From Diphasiastrum complanatum (taxonomy: Eukaryota > Streptophyta > Lycopodiopsida > Lycopodiales > Lycopodiaceae): DNA of 64,000 nucleotides. Shown here piece after piece: positions 1 through 10,055 of the stretch (the first letter of the stretch is position 1; every line of letters begins with the position of its first letter). Made by a program: the position numbers and the translations under genes. The DNA lies in the NCBI GenBank assembly GCA_029204225.1, contig CM055092.1, positions 86,912,537 through 86,976,536 on the forward strand, written 5' to 3'. The notes below the pieces were generated by a model. That model was not told where the DNA came from. It worked only from the letters and a program-made list of their open reading frames with translations, and did not search any database.

Positions 1-94
1 GAGGAGAAAGTATCATCATAGGAAGAGCTCTCCATTCAGCTAGTGCTGCGAGTACTGCCTAAGAAAGGGAGACCAAAGCCCACAGAGGATTTAG

Positions 95-871
95 TCAAGG
101 CCACAAGGGCTGAATGAAGAGTTGTGGACTACCTTCTGAAAAGCCGGAGAGGAAGGAACACCAGCAACATTCCAGACAAGAGCAAAGAGAGAGGCTGTAA
201 CAAGATTTGCAGTACGGCGAAAGAGAAACAAAGTCAATAGGTTGCTCAAGATAGACCTCGTCGTCAAAGATACTAAGCAAGAAAGGAGAAACAACAGTTA
301 ACTTCCAAAGGATGCATGCACTGATATGAGGAGAAAAAAGAGATTCAAAATCATCAGCAATGTCTAAGACTTCTCCGAAACTCGAGAGAAGACCGAAGAG
401 GAGACATTTGAACCTAGCAAGAAATAAAGGAAGAGTAATGCGAAGCGGAAGGAAAATAGAATCTGCATTCCTAGGGCTGAAATTCTTGCTGAGCTCAAAA
501 GAGGAGACAAAGGAATTATGGAATTTAAACGGGGAAGAAAGGAGAATATCACGGACAACCGAACTAGAGCCAAATCGAAAGCGAAAGCAGTTATCACCCC
601 AAGAGCTGAATTCTAGAAAGCGAAAAGAGCGAGGGGTCAAGAAGAGATGAATAAACTCTTTGACGAGAGACAAATCAGGAGCAAGAGATCCAAAAAAGAA
701 GACCACCGAAGTGTCAAAAAGGGGCAGAAGCCCTCTGGTATTTATTGGAATATTGTTGGGTGCACTAATGAAATCAGGAGCAACCACACGTCTATCTAGA
801 ACAGGAGCAAAATCAAGAGATCTGGAGGGGAGGGGAACTGGCTTGTCACATTTAAGGGAGCGGCTGGCCAT
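95..871 (-). CDS. DUF4283-like / zinc-knuckle protein, retroelement-type
   Basis: I chose the first ATG in a frame open from 952; the resulting protein is 258 aa. The order of features recalls plant DUF4283 proteins, which are usually N-terminal parts of LINE or other retroelement ORFs. There is a WGDNCFRFRF strand about 110 residues in, an LPL-rich stretch, a GEVLDIADDF segment, and near the C-terminus a Cys-rich PYCKSCYSLSLCSC run resembling a degraded CCHC knuckle. The canonical knuckle His is missing. No reverse transcriptase follows on the minus strand inside the window; the missing part would lie left of position 1. It could be a domesticated or decaying LINE ORF1. Family assignment is by pattern only. 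Confidence 0.45.
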   Translation of the reverse strand: MASRSLKCDKPVPLPSRSLDFAPVLDRRVVAPDFISAPNNIPINTRGLLPLFDTSVVFFFGSLAPDLSLVKEFIHLFLTPRSFRFLEFSSWGDNCFRFRFGSSSVVRDILLSSPFKFHNSFVSSFELSKNFSPRNADSIFLPLRITLPLFLARFKCLLFGLLSSFGEVLDIADDFESLFSPHISACILWKLTVVSPFLLSIFDDEVYLEQPIDFVSLSPYCKSCYSLSLCSCLECCWCSFLSGFSEGSPQLFIQPLWP

Positions 872-899
872 AAGGAAAAAATAGAAGACATTAACCAAG

Positions 900-1095
900 A
901 AGCAAAGTAGCAGTGTGTTTAAAAACACAAGCAGAAGTGAAAGGACTAGCACACAAACAGGAAACCAGATGGCTAAACCAGCAGTGTGTTTAGAAACACA
1001 AGCAGGAGATCAGCTAGGAACATAAGCCAGAGTGCAGAGAAAAGGAACAAATATTGAAGACCATCTGTGTGTTGAAAAACACACATATAGGAACA
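900..1095. repeat. Three spaced copies of a TGTGTTTAAAAACACA palindrome
   Basis: Near-palindromic TGTGTTTAAAAACACA-type words occur near 912, 987 and 1066, each followed by related sequence (AAGCAGAAG, AAGCAGGAG, CATATAGG). Spacing is about 75-80 bp. They lie just upstream of the minus-strand DUF4283-like ORF, so they sit in its presumed 5' region. Confidence 0.55.
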
Positions 1096-2183
1096 AGAAA
1101 GGAGAGCAGGAGGGAGAGCTTTCGGAAGGTTCAAAAGGTGCAGGCAAATCCCAACTTCTCTAGAGCAAAAGAAGCAGAGGGAACAGGCCACAATGCGGTG
1201 CTCCACACTGAAGAGGAGCACAAATGACAGAAGAAGAAGGAAAACCGCAGCCCAAGAGACATAAACCCCACACTGAAGATGTGTTCAAACGGCTGAAGCT
1301 GAGCAAAACCGCTTTCCAATAAACTGGAACCCTAGAGATGGGGTAACGCAGACCACCGCAACTACAGGCAGGCAGGGAAAGGCAGGAGCGAACCAGAAGA
1401 ATCAACAGCAGCTGCGACTAAGCCAGCACAACATTTAGCAGTTGTCAAACAATGAAGGAATAGCAGCCATCATCGAGAGGAGAAAATAAAGCAACCAACT
1501 CGCAGCCCTACTCCATCCCGCTCCAACTCCAATTCTATGCATTGTGCAAAAACGATAACCATCAAAATACATAGAATCACGTGCTACAAACATTGAAGAT
1601 GGCCTAGTAAATGGTGCAATTGAAATTTTCAAGACAAAATTGACTACCATAGTAAATGATAGTATATAGACAGAATTTATTGATCTACTCGTCAATAAAA
1701 AAACAATACTCTTATAGAAAATATTGACCTATGACCCATAATGGACAGCTCTCTCAAGAATAAGATCCAAAATGGACTCTCCCTAACAAGATTTTCACAT
1801 CAAAATAGAGATTTAACGTTTGGCAAACAGGCCAACATTATTGAACAATCAAAAAAATTTGAAAAACAGTGACCTGCCAGCAGAAAATTAGCAACTAACA
1901 CTGTCAGAAAAACCGTCCAAAATAGGTGGAAAATGTGCCTATAGTGAAGGAGATTTGCGCCCAATCTGCCTAGAAATATGCATCTCCATGTTGCTTGGGA
2001 AATGTGCCAATAAATCTGCATCAAACCTGCTCACAAAGACATTGTAAAGTGGGCCCAATTTGCTTAAAAATGCACCCTTCAGAGACTCCATTGGCAAAAT
2101 CACCCATCTGCCTACCTTCCAATATGCATAATAATCTTCAGGATGTAGAGGCTATGAGTGTTAATCATGCAGCCTATGAACTT
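1096..2183. other. No gene seen; probable leader of a minus-strand LTR element
   Basis: Short frames only. The right end abuts a primer-binding-like site and LTR in minus orientation, so at least the right part is likely the decayed internal leader of that element. The left part is CT-rich on the minus strand and may be the 5' region of the DUF4283-like ORF. Confidence 0.3.
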
Positions 2184-2194
2184 GCTCCGATACC
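2184..2194 (-). promoter_or_regulatory. Primer-binding site, initiator tRNA-Met type (degenerate)
   Basis: On the minus strand the LTR end TGACA is followed at once by GGTATCGGAGC, close to the usual copia initiator-Met primer site TGGTATCAGAGC. It fixes the direction of the adjoining LTR as minus. Confidence 0.6.
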
Positions 2195-2636
2195 TGTCAG
2201 AATTCAATGTGAACTAGAAGCGGAAACATTCACAATGAATTAAGTGATTAATGTTCTATGAACAATCACAAATTATGCATATAAGTGGAAGCAAAGTAGG
2301 ATACCAATGGAGACAAATCTCTATACAAGAATGTATTTACACAAGCATTGTAACTCTCTCTAGTCTCTCAAGCCTCCTCAGGCTCTTCCTCCCCTCTTCA
2401 GCAGAAAGAGGGCGCCTATTTATACTAGTAGAGATAGAGAAATCCAAAGGCCAATGGTTCCCAATGTGAAATATCCAAAAGCCAACAGCCAAGAGCCATG
2501 TGTTACATAGGAGTTACAAAAGCAAATGAAAAGCCTTGGCTTTGGACAGCCAAGTGCTAATTGGAGAAGAAGGTCACTTGCCCAATGGACCCCCCATTAT
2601 GAGTTGGGCCTCTCCAAACTTGAGTACATGCGTCAC
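2195..2636 (-). mobile_element. Truncated copia-type LTR, minus orientation
   Basis: This block is the reverse complement of 5217-5655 with scattered differences. Read on the minus strand it has TATAAATAGGCGCC (TATA at 2416-2424), a promoter-like element shared with the other copy, then a CT-rich stretch, and ends in TGACA next to the primer site. Homology stops abruptly near 2636, so the U3 part (about 225 bp of the right-hand copy) is missing. Confidence 0.75.
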
Positions 2637-3158
2637 TTCAATATCAAGCCAGACGAAAATCAAAAGGTTCAATAATTAAGGTAAGAGGAACATCTTTGAT
2701 GTTTTGACTGCTCCTTGGTCTAGTACACAGGCGATTAAGTAAAGGTCTAGAAATTAAGAAGAATTGAAGACATGATTTACTCCCAGCCATGAAACAAGAA
2801 AGACAATACTAAGCCAGACGAGAATTGAAGGTCGATGATTAAGGTCAACAAGAAAGGACCTTTGCAAAGACCATGAAGATGAAGACCTAAAGTGAATTTA
2901 TATGGTATCAATCAACTAAGATTCCTTTCTCAAGGAAGAAAAACAACATGAAAGACAATTGTTTCATGATGGCCATGCCTTTGAATAAACATTCTACATA
3001 TGGGTATTAGATTGGAGAGTACCCTGTACAATGTGCATATGTTAATCTAAACGTATGTTGTGAATTCGAATGTTTTTTACTTTCTTTTGGGTTAAATGCA
3101 AGATATTCAATAATTAAACCTTGAGCATGACGAATCATTCTAGCGAACTTTGAGCAAA
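2637..3158. other. No gene seen
   Basis: Short frames only. A phrase AAGCCAGACGA recurs near 2646 and 2811, each followed by AATCAAAAGGTT- or GAATTGAAGGTC-type sequence, suggesting an old duplication. Confidence 0.3.
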
Positions 3159-3412
3159 TGTACCTAATTGAATTTTTTGAGTGATTCATTCCTAGTCATA
3201 TATTTGATTTCCTAGTTAGAATTTGGATACCAATGAGCATTTTTGATCCTATAAGACAGGTACGCATCATGGGAGAGAATTGCGTTCCAATGTACCTAAT
3301 TGAATTTATGGAGTGATTCATTCCTAGTCATATATTTGATTTCCTAGTTAGAATTTGGATACCAATGAGCATTTTTGATCCTATAAGACAGGTACGCATC
3401 ATGGGAGAGAAA
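3159..3412. repeat. Direct tandem duplication, period 132 bp
   Basis: The string TACCTAATTGAATTT begins at 3161 and again at 3293. The following sequence through GACAGGTACGCATCATGGGA is nearly identical in both copies. No gene is associated with it. Confidence 0.85.
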
Positions 3413-4861
3413 TTGGTGGAACGCAATTCCATTGTTTGATCTGTTAGCAGGTACCTTGGAGTGAGCTTTGCTGGAGCACTTATGGTTGGGGTAGTGGCTA
3501 TATAATATACATGACCACAAACCTTGAATCCATAACCCAAGGCAAACCAAATTTTAAGTGATATAACTAAATGGAAGTTGGAGCAAGTTTTTGAATTGAA
3601 ACTTTAATGCTATTTCTTCCATGTGAAATTCTTTTGGAATTTTTTGCACACAGGTGGTCATTAAGAAGAATAGTGCTGAATAAGTTAGCTAGAGTTGTGT
3701 TATGAGTCTCAGCTCAACCTATTTTTTGTTGCTGCATTTATCGGTTTAGCTATGTTATTACAGGATAAGCAAAACCGCTTTGATGAATTCCATATTCGGA
3801 GTTCGATCTCAAATAGCTCTCCATGAAGTCTACTGGCCATAGATCAGCGGGGATCTACTAATCTCAATAGTATTTCTGTTTTTATGCTGAAGACTAAATC
3901 AGATGCATGTACAAATTTACTACAAAATGAAGGAATTCAAAACTTGCCTAATGGAAAACGCACTTAAAATTCTAATCCTGAAGAATGCAAGACATGGCCT
4001 GGTTCTAGGATGACCACAAAGCCTTGGCAATGTTGCTATATACTTAATTCCAAAAGAGTAAACTGCAACAATCATGTATTAATAAGGCCCCTATCATCTT
4101 ACTATCTTAGGAGGATGTTGGTGGCGCATCTGTGATGATCTGACCGATAATAAGATCAGGGAGAGGTTCTTCGTTTAGAACCATATGTTGATCTTCCTGT
4201 GGAGTATCAATCTCTGTCATTGAGCCTTCTTCTACTCTAGAGGCGCAACTCAGATGGAAGTTGTATCATTAGAGTACATCCATCTACATGTTCTCTTACC
4301 TTCAATTTTTGTAGTGGCATTGATAAGCTGACCAGGCGGTTCATTGAAGCTGTTGATGGGTGTTGATGCTGCTGTTGATGTTGCTGCTTTAAGGGAGGAA
4401 CTAAAGGAGTAGGGGTTTGAAGCCTCACTTGACTTGACCACCGTGTTTTATGTCTAAAGTGAGGTTGAACTCATTTATTATAAATTTTGAGCATTTGTAA
4501 GCTCTATTTGAATGGATGTTGTTGTAAAGAATATTACTTTTGAAGTGTGAAACCTGGGAACTTATGAAGCCTCCAAAGTCCACGAAGGCAAAATTGGGTT
4601 TTGTTATCTGGTTAGTCATTCGATTTGAGACGGACTACTTGGAGTTACATGAAGGTTCTGTTATAGAGGAAGAAAGGGATCCTATTTGGTCTAAGCAAGT
4701 ACCTTGGGCATGACAGACTGAAGACAATTTCTTGGTTGGTGTTTTGTAGAGTACTGCAATTTCTTTCCTATGCTTCAAGAAAGCATTATATTCTTTATGG
4801 ATTAAGAGATTCTAACTGACAGTTGAGCACAGATCTCTTGCTGCTTGGGAATCCATTTTTT
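3413..4861. other. Decayed repeat DNA; possible copia linker debris on minus strand
   Basis: No gene is convincing. On the minus strand at about 4110-4260 there is a short open stretch rich in E, D and P (EEGSMTEIDTPQEDQ), as in the acidic linker between copia integrase and RT. That is only suggestive. Confidence 0.25.
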
Positions 4862-4983
4862 GGATGACTTATTCTTTACAAGTAGCTGTGACAAACTCAT
4901 TGAAAGTGAAAAAGTCACTAAGTGCAGAGTTTGAGATGAAGGATCTCAGGGACCTACACTACTACCTAGGAATTTGTCATTAA
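4862..4983 (+). pseudogene. Copia reverse-transcriptase fragment
   Basis: The frame reads LSAEFEMKDLRDLHYYLGI and then stops with TAA. This matches the copia RT segment usually read as FEMKDLG.LHYFLGI, just after the YVDD region. Directly after the stop comes a purine tract and an LTR, so most of RT, all of RNase H and everything between have been deleted. Confidence 0.7.
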
Positions 4984-4990
4984 GGGAGAG

Positions 4991-5655
4991 TGTTAGAAGT
5001 CACTATTTTTCCTATTTGTCCTTTAATGGAGATTCCTCTGTTGATGCTCTGACTACGAAGTCAAGGTACTAGAAAGTACACCCTGGACGGCTGTCAGGGG
5101 TCATCAAAGTTGGCTCCAGGCTTGGATTGCGTGACTTCATGGGGTTAATGCCATATTTAATGAAGTTGGGGCAATGCATATGGTTTTGAGGACCCAAGGA
5201 GCATTTTTTTAACTTTTGGTCCATGTACTCAAGTTTGGAGAGGCCCAACTCATAATTGGGGGTCCATGGGGCAAGTGACCTTCTCCAATTAGCACTTGGC
5301 TGTCCAATGCCAAGGCTTTTCATTTGCTTTTGTAACTCCTATGTAACACATGGCTCTTGGTTGTTGGCTTTTGGATATTCCACATTGGAAACCATTGGCC
5401 TTTGGATTTCTCTCTCTCTACTAGTATAAATAGGCGCCCTCTTTCTGCTGAATAGGGGAGGAAGAGCCTGAAGAGGCTAAAGAGACTAGAGAGAGTGGCA
5501 ATGCATGTGTAAATACATTCTTTGTATAGAGACTTGCCTCCAATGGTATCCTACTTTGCTTCCACTTGTATGCATAATTTGTGATTGTTCATAGAACATT
5601 TATCACCCAATTCATTGTGAATGTTTCCGCTTCTAGTTCACATTGAATTCCGACA
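4991..5655 (+). mobile_element. Copia-type LTR, plus orientation
   Basis: It starts TGTTAGAAGTCAC right after the purine tract AAGGGAGAG (4982-4990) and ends TTCCGACA. A TATAAATA box lies at 5425-5432. The part from 5217 on is shared, inverted, with 2195-2636. As it follows an RT fragment it is the 3' LTR of a deleted element. The sequence after the end is not a primer site, which fits a 3' position. Confidence 0.7.
5425..5432 (+). promoter_or_regulatory. TATA box of copia-type LTR
   Basis: TATAAATA followed by GGCGCCC. The same box and flank occur inverted at 2416-2424, so the element promoter is conserved between copies. Confidence 0.6.
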
Positions 5656-6230
5656 AATGAACTTCTCGGCTCAAGATCATAACACTATAGTACCCACACA
5701 CCTATCCAATTTATAACTGATAAACAACTCGGCCCTTAGTACAAATCAGCACATATGAACTATGAACTGCCCTTAGTACACATCAGCACATGTAAACTAT
5801 GAACTGTCCAATAAAAACTGTGTTCACAAACCTTAGATACAAATCACAATAAAGAAACTCTTTAGTAGAAATCACAACATAGAAACCCTCAAACATTCCC
5901 CAACAAAGAAACCGAGCTCAACTATATCTTGTTGACTATACACAAAATGCTGTCTCAAAAACTGACACCACATCAAGATAGGGATTGCATACAACATAAT
6001 CAAGCAACATTTACAAATTACTTTTCATCCAAAGAAAATTAAACATGATAACTTAAGCTCACCAAACAGAGCATATTGGCCCAGACAACAGGATCTTGAC
6101 TCCTCAACCAAAAGGAACAAAAAATAATGGTGAATGTATTTGAAACATGAGAGAAACAAGGAAAGCTTCTAAATCACGAAAAATCCTTCGATCAAATGCT
6201 GCCCTAATAAGTCCACAACTTGGATGAGAT
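5656..6230. other. No gene seen
   Basis: AT-rich. A phrase CCCTTAGTACA.ATCAGCACAT is duplicated at 5732 and 5769. The right part may be the 3' flank of the DnaJ gene. Confidence 0.3.
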
Positions 6231-6395
6231 CATCCAAGGGTTGGCTCAGTTGGTTAGCTTGGCATCCAAAGTTTCTTTGGTCCCAGTTATGTAGCTTTTA
6301 GCTGCTCCAAACGCTGATTGGTTGCTTAGTGGATGGTGCAAATGGCATTGAGTGAAAATCAAAAGCTACAATGTACTCTAACTCTAAAAGCTGTG
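6231..6395 (+). mobile_element. Possible tRNA-derived SINE relic
   Basis: GGTTGGCTCAGTTGGTTAGC at about 6239-6258 is a very good tRNA A box with D-arm. About 37 bp downstream, TGGTCCCAGTTATG occupies the place of a B box but is degenerate. No acceptor stem, tail or target duplication was found, so this could also be a tRNA pseudogene fragment. Confidence 0.35.
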
Positions 6396-6670
6396 CTAGA
6401 ACAAAAACCACTGAAAGGTTTGATTCTGTAAGAATTAATGAAGATGCATCCAGAAAATAATAAACTTTATAAGATGAATAGAGGCCCGTGCTTATTATTG
6501 CAAAACAGGCAATATTTGCTCAAAAATATTTGCGTAAAACCTATATTACAAAAGCTGGTAAGCTCTACAAACTTGACTACTGCCAAAATCCATGGCCAAA
6601 CATTTTCAATTGGCAAAAAGCCAAACTCTATCAAGGTGGCTGAAAGCCAAAAATTCCAATTTAGGATTAA

Positions 6671-7777
6671 TCAATATGAGCGCTGAAACTGTTCAAATTT
6701 ATTGCAATTTGGAGTTTCAGTAATCTGACCCCATCTACGCATATTCAACTCAATCCGACAATTACTTAAGAGAATTTCCTTGTATTCTCGCTCAATTTGT
6801 GCTTCAATGTTCCATCTAGCTTGGCTTCCTGAGGGGTAATCACGATCATAAGAAGTTGATTTAACATAGTAGTTGACACCATGGTCCTTGGTGACTTTTT
6901 CATGTTGATAGGGTGATACCTTTTGTAAAGAGTAAACAGGCTGCGAAAAGGGCAAATAGCTAAAGAAAAATAGAGCCAGAATAGATAGCAGTTGCACAAC
7001 ACCTAGTATGTTGATTGAGCGAGTGTCTGTTCCTGCCCGGGCACCTCCTTGACCACCACGGGTATAAACAAAGTGTGCTCTCCGAAAAGCACCATTCTGA
7101 TTTTGCATGCCAGAAAAAAACGCATTGAAGATCTCATTTGGATCAAACATTTCATCATAGAAAAAATCCTCATTGTGGCGTTGGCGCCTCATGCCGCCCT
7201 GTTGGTGAAACAAATTCTGCACTTCCTCAGGGCCATATCGATCATACTTTTCCCTCATTCCTGCCTCACTCAAACACTGAAATGCCTTTGAAACCGCCTT
7301 AAATGCTTCCTCCGCTCCGGCCGCCTTGTTCTTGTCCGGATGCACCTTCAACGAGATCTTTCTATAAGCCTTCCGCACTTCTTCCTCAGAGCATCCTTTC
7401 GCTAATCCTAATATCTCATAATAATCCTTCGTTTTATTGATTCTTCTGACAATATGTATCTGCTCCGCAGTAGCCTCCATAGTCGTCGATGCAGACTCAT
7501 TCTGATGAAACCCATTCCTAGTCGCCTTGTCTCCTTTCACAGGGCCACTGTCCGCCCTAAATCCCTCAGATTCCTCCGCTCCTGCACCAGAATTTGTCTG
7601 AATTTCTTCCTGATCTGCTCCTTCCTTCAATTCGGATAACAAAGCATCTACTTCCGGGCTAGGGTAAAGTCGCTGTGCCTTGAGACAAAATTTAGAAGCC
7701 CGACCATAATTGCCAGACGCCATAGCCGCCCTAGCGATCCTCACACACCTTTCTGCATCATCCTTGTTGCTATCCAT
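6671..7777 (-). CDS. DnaJ/HSP40 co-chaperone with C-terminal membrane anchor (DNAJB12/14-like, DUF1977)
   Basis: Intact intronless 368-aa protein; I use the ATG at 7777 (MDSNKDDAERC), which fits the family start, although the frame is open a little further upstream. Residues 1-50 form the short helical N-terminal repeat seen in this family (ASKFCLKAQRLYPS). The J domain is about 118-182 with the HPD motif at 146-148, which stimulates Hsp70 ATPase. A Gly/Arg/Phe-rich linker (about 185-250) follows, then one membrane segment (about 257-276), then a DUF1977-type C-terminal domain with SSYDRDYP-like sequence (here STSYDRDYP). Such proteins sit in the ER membrane with the J domain facing the cytosol and recruit Hsp70 to misfolded membrane proteins. 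No neighbour is functionally linked. Confidence 0.93.
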   Translation of the reverse strand: MDSNKDDAERCVRIARAAMASGNYGRASKFCLKAQRLYPSPEVDALLSELKEGADQEEIQTNSGAGAEESEGFRADSGPVKGDKATRNGFHQNESASTTMEATAEQIHIVRRINKTKDYYEILGLAKGCSEEEVRKAYRKISLKVHPDKNKAAGAEEAFKAVSKAFQCLSEAGMREKYDRYGPEEVQNLFHQQGGMRRQRHNEDFFYDEMFDPNEIFNAFFSGMQNQNGAFRRAHFVYTRGGQGGARAGTDTRSINILGVVQLLSILALFFFSYLPFSQPVYSLQKVSPYQHEKVTKDHGVNYYVKSTSYDRDYPSGSQARWNIEAQIEREYKEILLSNCRIELNMRRWGQITETPNCNKFEQFQRSY

Positions 7778-8100
7778 GGCCGAATCAACAAAACCTAACA
7801 ACACAAATTCCAGAAAAGGCTAATATTCTGAAGAATAAGCCCCTGAGGGTCGGAATTGCAAAAAAAGCCAAGGAAAGAAAAACTAGGCCAGATTTTGGCC
7901 GTGATGGCGCATCGCCATGCCCAAGCCCATGCGAGCTACGATCCAAAGACGAGATCCAGCGATGGCGCTGGCGATGGCGAAGGCGAAGGCGGAGACGGCA
8001 GCAACAAAACCTTTCCTCCGAGAAAAAAGAATGAAATGGGAGAACCAAGACGAGGGGAGAGATCCGCTTAAAGACTGCGCGGCGAGTGAAGCTGCTTAAG
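7778..8100 (-). promoter_or_regulatory. 5' leader and proximal promoter of the DnaJ gene
   Basis: Non-coding on the minus strand, relatively GC-rich. At 7958-8000 it contains a run of imperfect GGCGAT/GGCGAA hexamers (written on the plus strand). No clear TATA box was found, and the transcription start cannot be placed by eye. Confidence 0.4.
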
Positions 8101-8355
8101 GACACGGCATCAATTCCATCCGAACACTTAGATGTTAGCCACGTGTTACATTTGCAGTCTCAAGATTCTACAGCGCTCGATCATCAGCACGTGGCAGAAT
8201 CTGGATGCTCTGGGCTGTATCCTACGGTGGCGGCCTTAAACTCGTAGAGTGCCTAAGCCTGTCATAAATATCCCCTGTAGCCTGTACCAACAGCAATAGG
8301 TGGGCAGTTTTTAGTTTTGGCCACATGATGATGCACATTCTGCCAAACTTTTGGA

Positions 8356-8562
8356 GTCAAGGGCTTGGGTTTGTCTCTCATTGTTCTATCGAGACACACC
8401 GCTGAGATGTATAAGGAACATGAGTCAAGCGCTTGGGTTCGTCTGTGATTGTTTTGTCGAGACACCGTTGGAGAGGCACAATGAACATGGGTCAAGGCGC
8501 TTGCGTTTGTCTGTGATTGTTCTGTCGAGACACTTCTTGGAGAGGAAACATGAACATGGGTG
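8356..8562 (+). repeat. Three tandem copies of a 67-68-bp unit
   Basis: Units begin at 8356, 8424 and about 8490 and share GGCTTGGGTTTGTCT / ATTGTTCTATCGAGACAC / GAACATG.G blocks. The array lies about 580 bp upstream of the DnaJ start codon. Short open frames across it are by-products of the repeat. Confidence 0.85.
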
Positions 8563-8898
8563 ATGCTAGGGAAACTACATTATTGTTTGGGCATAACTAG
8601 CTACGCAAATTTGTCCCGATTCCAGTCAAACAACCATTGTAAAAAGCGAAGAGCATGTCGTAATCATGATTGAATTTTGTATTCGATTTATCTGCATTTC
8701 ATATTCGATCTATGCATGTTTCATATCATTATTTTGTAGGTACATGAAATAACGAACTAGAAAAGCATTATTTATGTGTTTAGTAATCATAGGAATGTGA
8801 TTTTCAAAAATGTATCTGTAATCAGATAGTTAGTAATTACAAAAATGAGTTTTGCGATTTTTTTAGAAGATAAAAACATTTCAAATGGAAGCTGATAA
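8563..8898. other. No gene seen
   Basis: AT-rich, with repeated CATGTTTCATAT / CATTTCATATTCGAT phrases near 8695-8730. No coding signal. Confidence 0.3.
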
Positions 8899-9345
8899 AT
8901 GTTGGAAGGAATTGGCGTACAACAGAGAGAACCATGCACCATGATGATGGATTCTCAAAGTGCCATATATCTAGCCCATGATCCAGTCTTTCATTCGAAG
9001 ACCAAGCACATACCTCTGAAGTATCATCATATTCGAGACCTAATCTTGAAAGGAGAACTGAGTGTCAAATTCATAAGATCGGAAGAGATGATTGTAGACT
9101 TGCTGACAAAGCCGCTAGACAAACCCCCTCATCAGTTTGGCGTCTCTACTCCTGGCGGCTGTGAAGCTGTCATTCATGGTTTGCGTGCCACCCTTGATCT
9201 CCATCGTGACTGGGTTGTTCTCCAAGTGGATGTTTCCAATGCTTTTATCTCTGTTTCTAGAGTTGCGATCTTTCAGGAGCTGCGCACGGCTGGTGGTGAG
9301 TTGGCTCAGCTTATTCCATTTGTGCTAATGGCAATGTTGTTCAAT
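8899..9345 (+). pseudogene. Chimeric frame: copia RNase H end joined to non-LTR reverse transcriptase fragment
   Basis: Residues 1-78 are the end of a copia polyprotein: MMDSQSAIYLAHDPVFHSKT, KYHHIRDLI, and DLLTKPLDK are the usual RNase H tail signatures. From about 9136 the same frame continues with GGCEAVIHGLRATLDLHRDW, VVLQVDVSNAF and AIFQELRTAGGELAQLIPF. These are RT motifs of a LINE-type element (the DV.NAF block holds the first catalytic Asp). The two parts come from different element classes, so the open frame is a fusion product of two retroelement relics and not a host gene. There is no downstream RT core. Confidence 0.7.
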
Positions 9346-9464
9346 TGAGTTTCAAAGAAAAAATACGAAGTTATTCAAAATATCGTAGAAGAATGCATAG
9401 GTAGCTGAACTAAAGATATGAATTCATATTAAGATTGGGAATCGATAAAATGTTCCAAAAATTC

Positions 9465-9817
9465 TCAAATATAGGATCGACATTTGAAATACCAATATTT
9501 ATGCGAGAGCGGTGGACGACTAAAGTTATTACAAACTCGCATTTTTTGAGATCTAAACATTTTAATATAGACTTTTTCTAATCTATTTACAATTGAAGAA
9601 TCATTAACAATTTCTAATATCCGAGCTTCATAATGATCAAAGAATTCGCCACGAGTCTTGTCGTAGATCATTCTTTTCGGCAGTCTACGAGCATGTTGTC
9701 GCATGCGTCTATCAAAGTCTGTTGTTTGGCCGATGTAAATTAATTTGCCTATTCGCGAGACTATTTTGTAGATTGTGAAGAACTGCCTCGTAGGCGTTTC
9801 GGTGGCGGTGTCAGATC
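9465..9817 (-). CDS. GIY-YIG nuclease-domain exon
   Basis: On the minus strand, after a good splice acceptor (TTCTTCGCAG), the frame reads through a complete GIY-YIG domain. It has TIYKIV (the GIY strand), LIYIGQT (the YIG strand), FDRRMRQHA (the catalytic Arg helix) and NRLEKVYI (the metal-binding Glu helix). It is preceded by a short STET-rich linker and followed by about 30 residues rich in Arg/Tyr. The family cleaves DNA (homing nucleases, UvrC, SLX1, Penelope-type EN). The spacing and the lack of a following RING or RT argue against SLX1 and Penelope elements. Codons are ordinary for the region. The start depends on splicing to the upstream exons, and the simplest junction leaves the frame out of phase, so a small exon is missing from my model or the gene is damaged. 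Confidence 0.65.
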
Positions 9818-10055
9818 CTGCGAAGAATAGTGAGAATTAATAGGGTTTTTTTAAATGATACAAGAAAATCTATTTAGAGCAGAAAAATAGTGTTAATTTG
9901 TCATACCTCTTTGCTAGAAGAAGATCATTGTGATATCGGTTGTCGAGATTTGAGAGTTATCACCTGTTATTTGTTAGTTGCAAAGTTGTATTTACATTTG
10001 TGTATAAAATGCATTGTAAACAAATTGAGTAGTAAAATCATTAAAAGACATGAAC

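Noticed and set aside
360-884. Basic Lys/Arg-rich plus-strand frames
   Set aside because: They lie antisense to the DUF4283-like ORF, with composition expected of the complementary strand.
7049-7639. Plus-strand frames within the DnaJ gene
   Set aside because: Shadows of the clear minus-strand coding sequence.
7785-8105. 106-codon minus-strand frame upstream of DnaJ
   Set aside because: It begins at a non-ATG codon and is rich in Arg/His from the GGCGAT repeat; fits a GC-rich leader better than a protein.
9465-9817. Assignment of the GIY-YIG exon to a Penelope-like element
   Set aside because: No reverse transcriptase is found next to it on either strand; the only RT nearby (9136-9345) is on the opposite strand and of LINE type.
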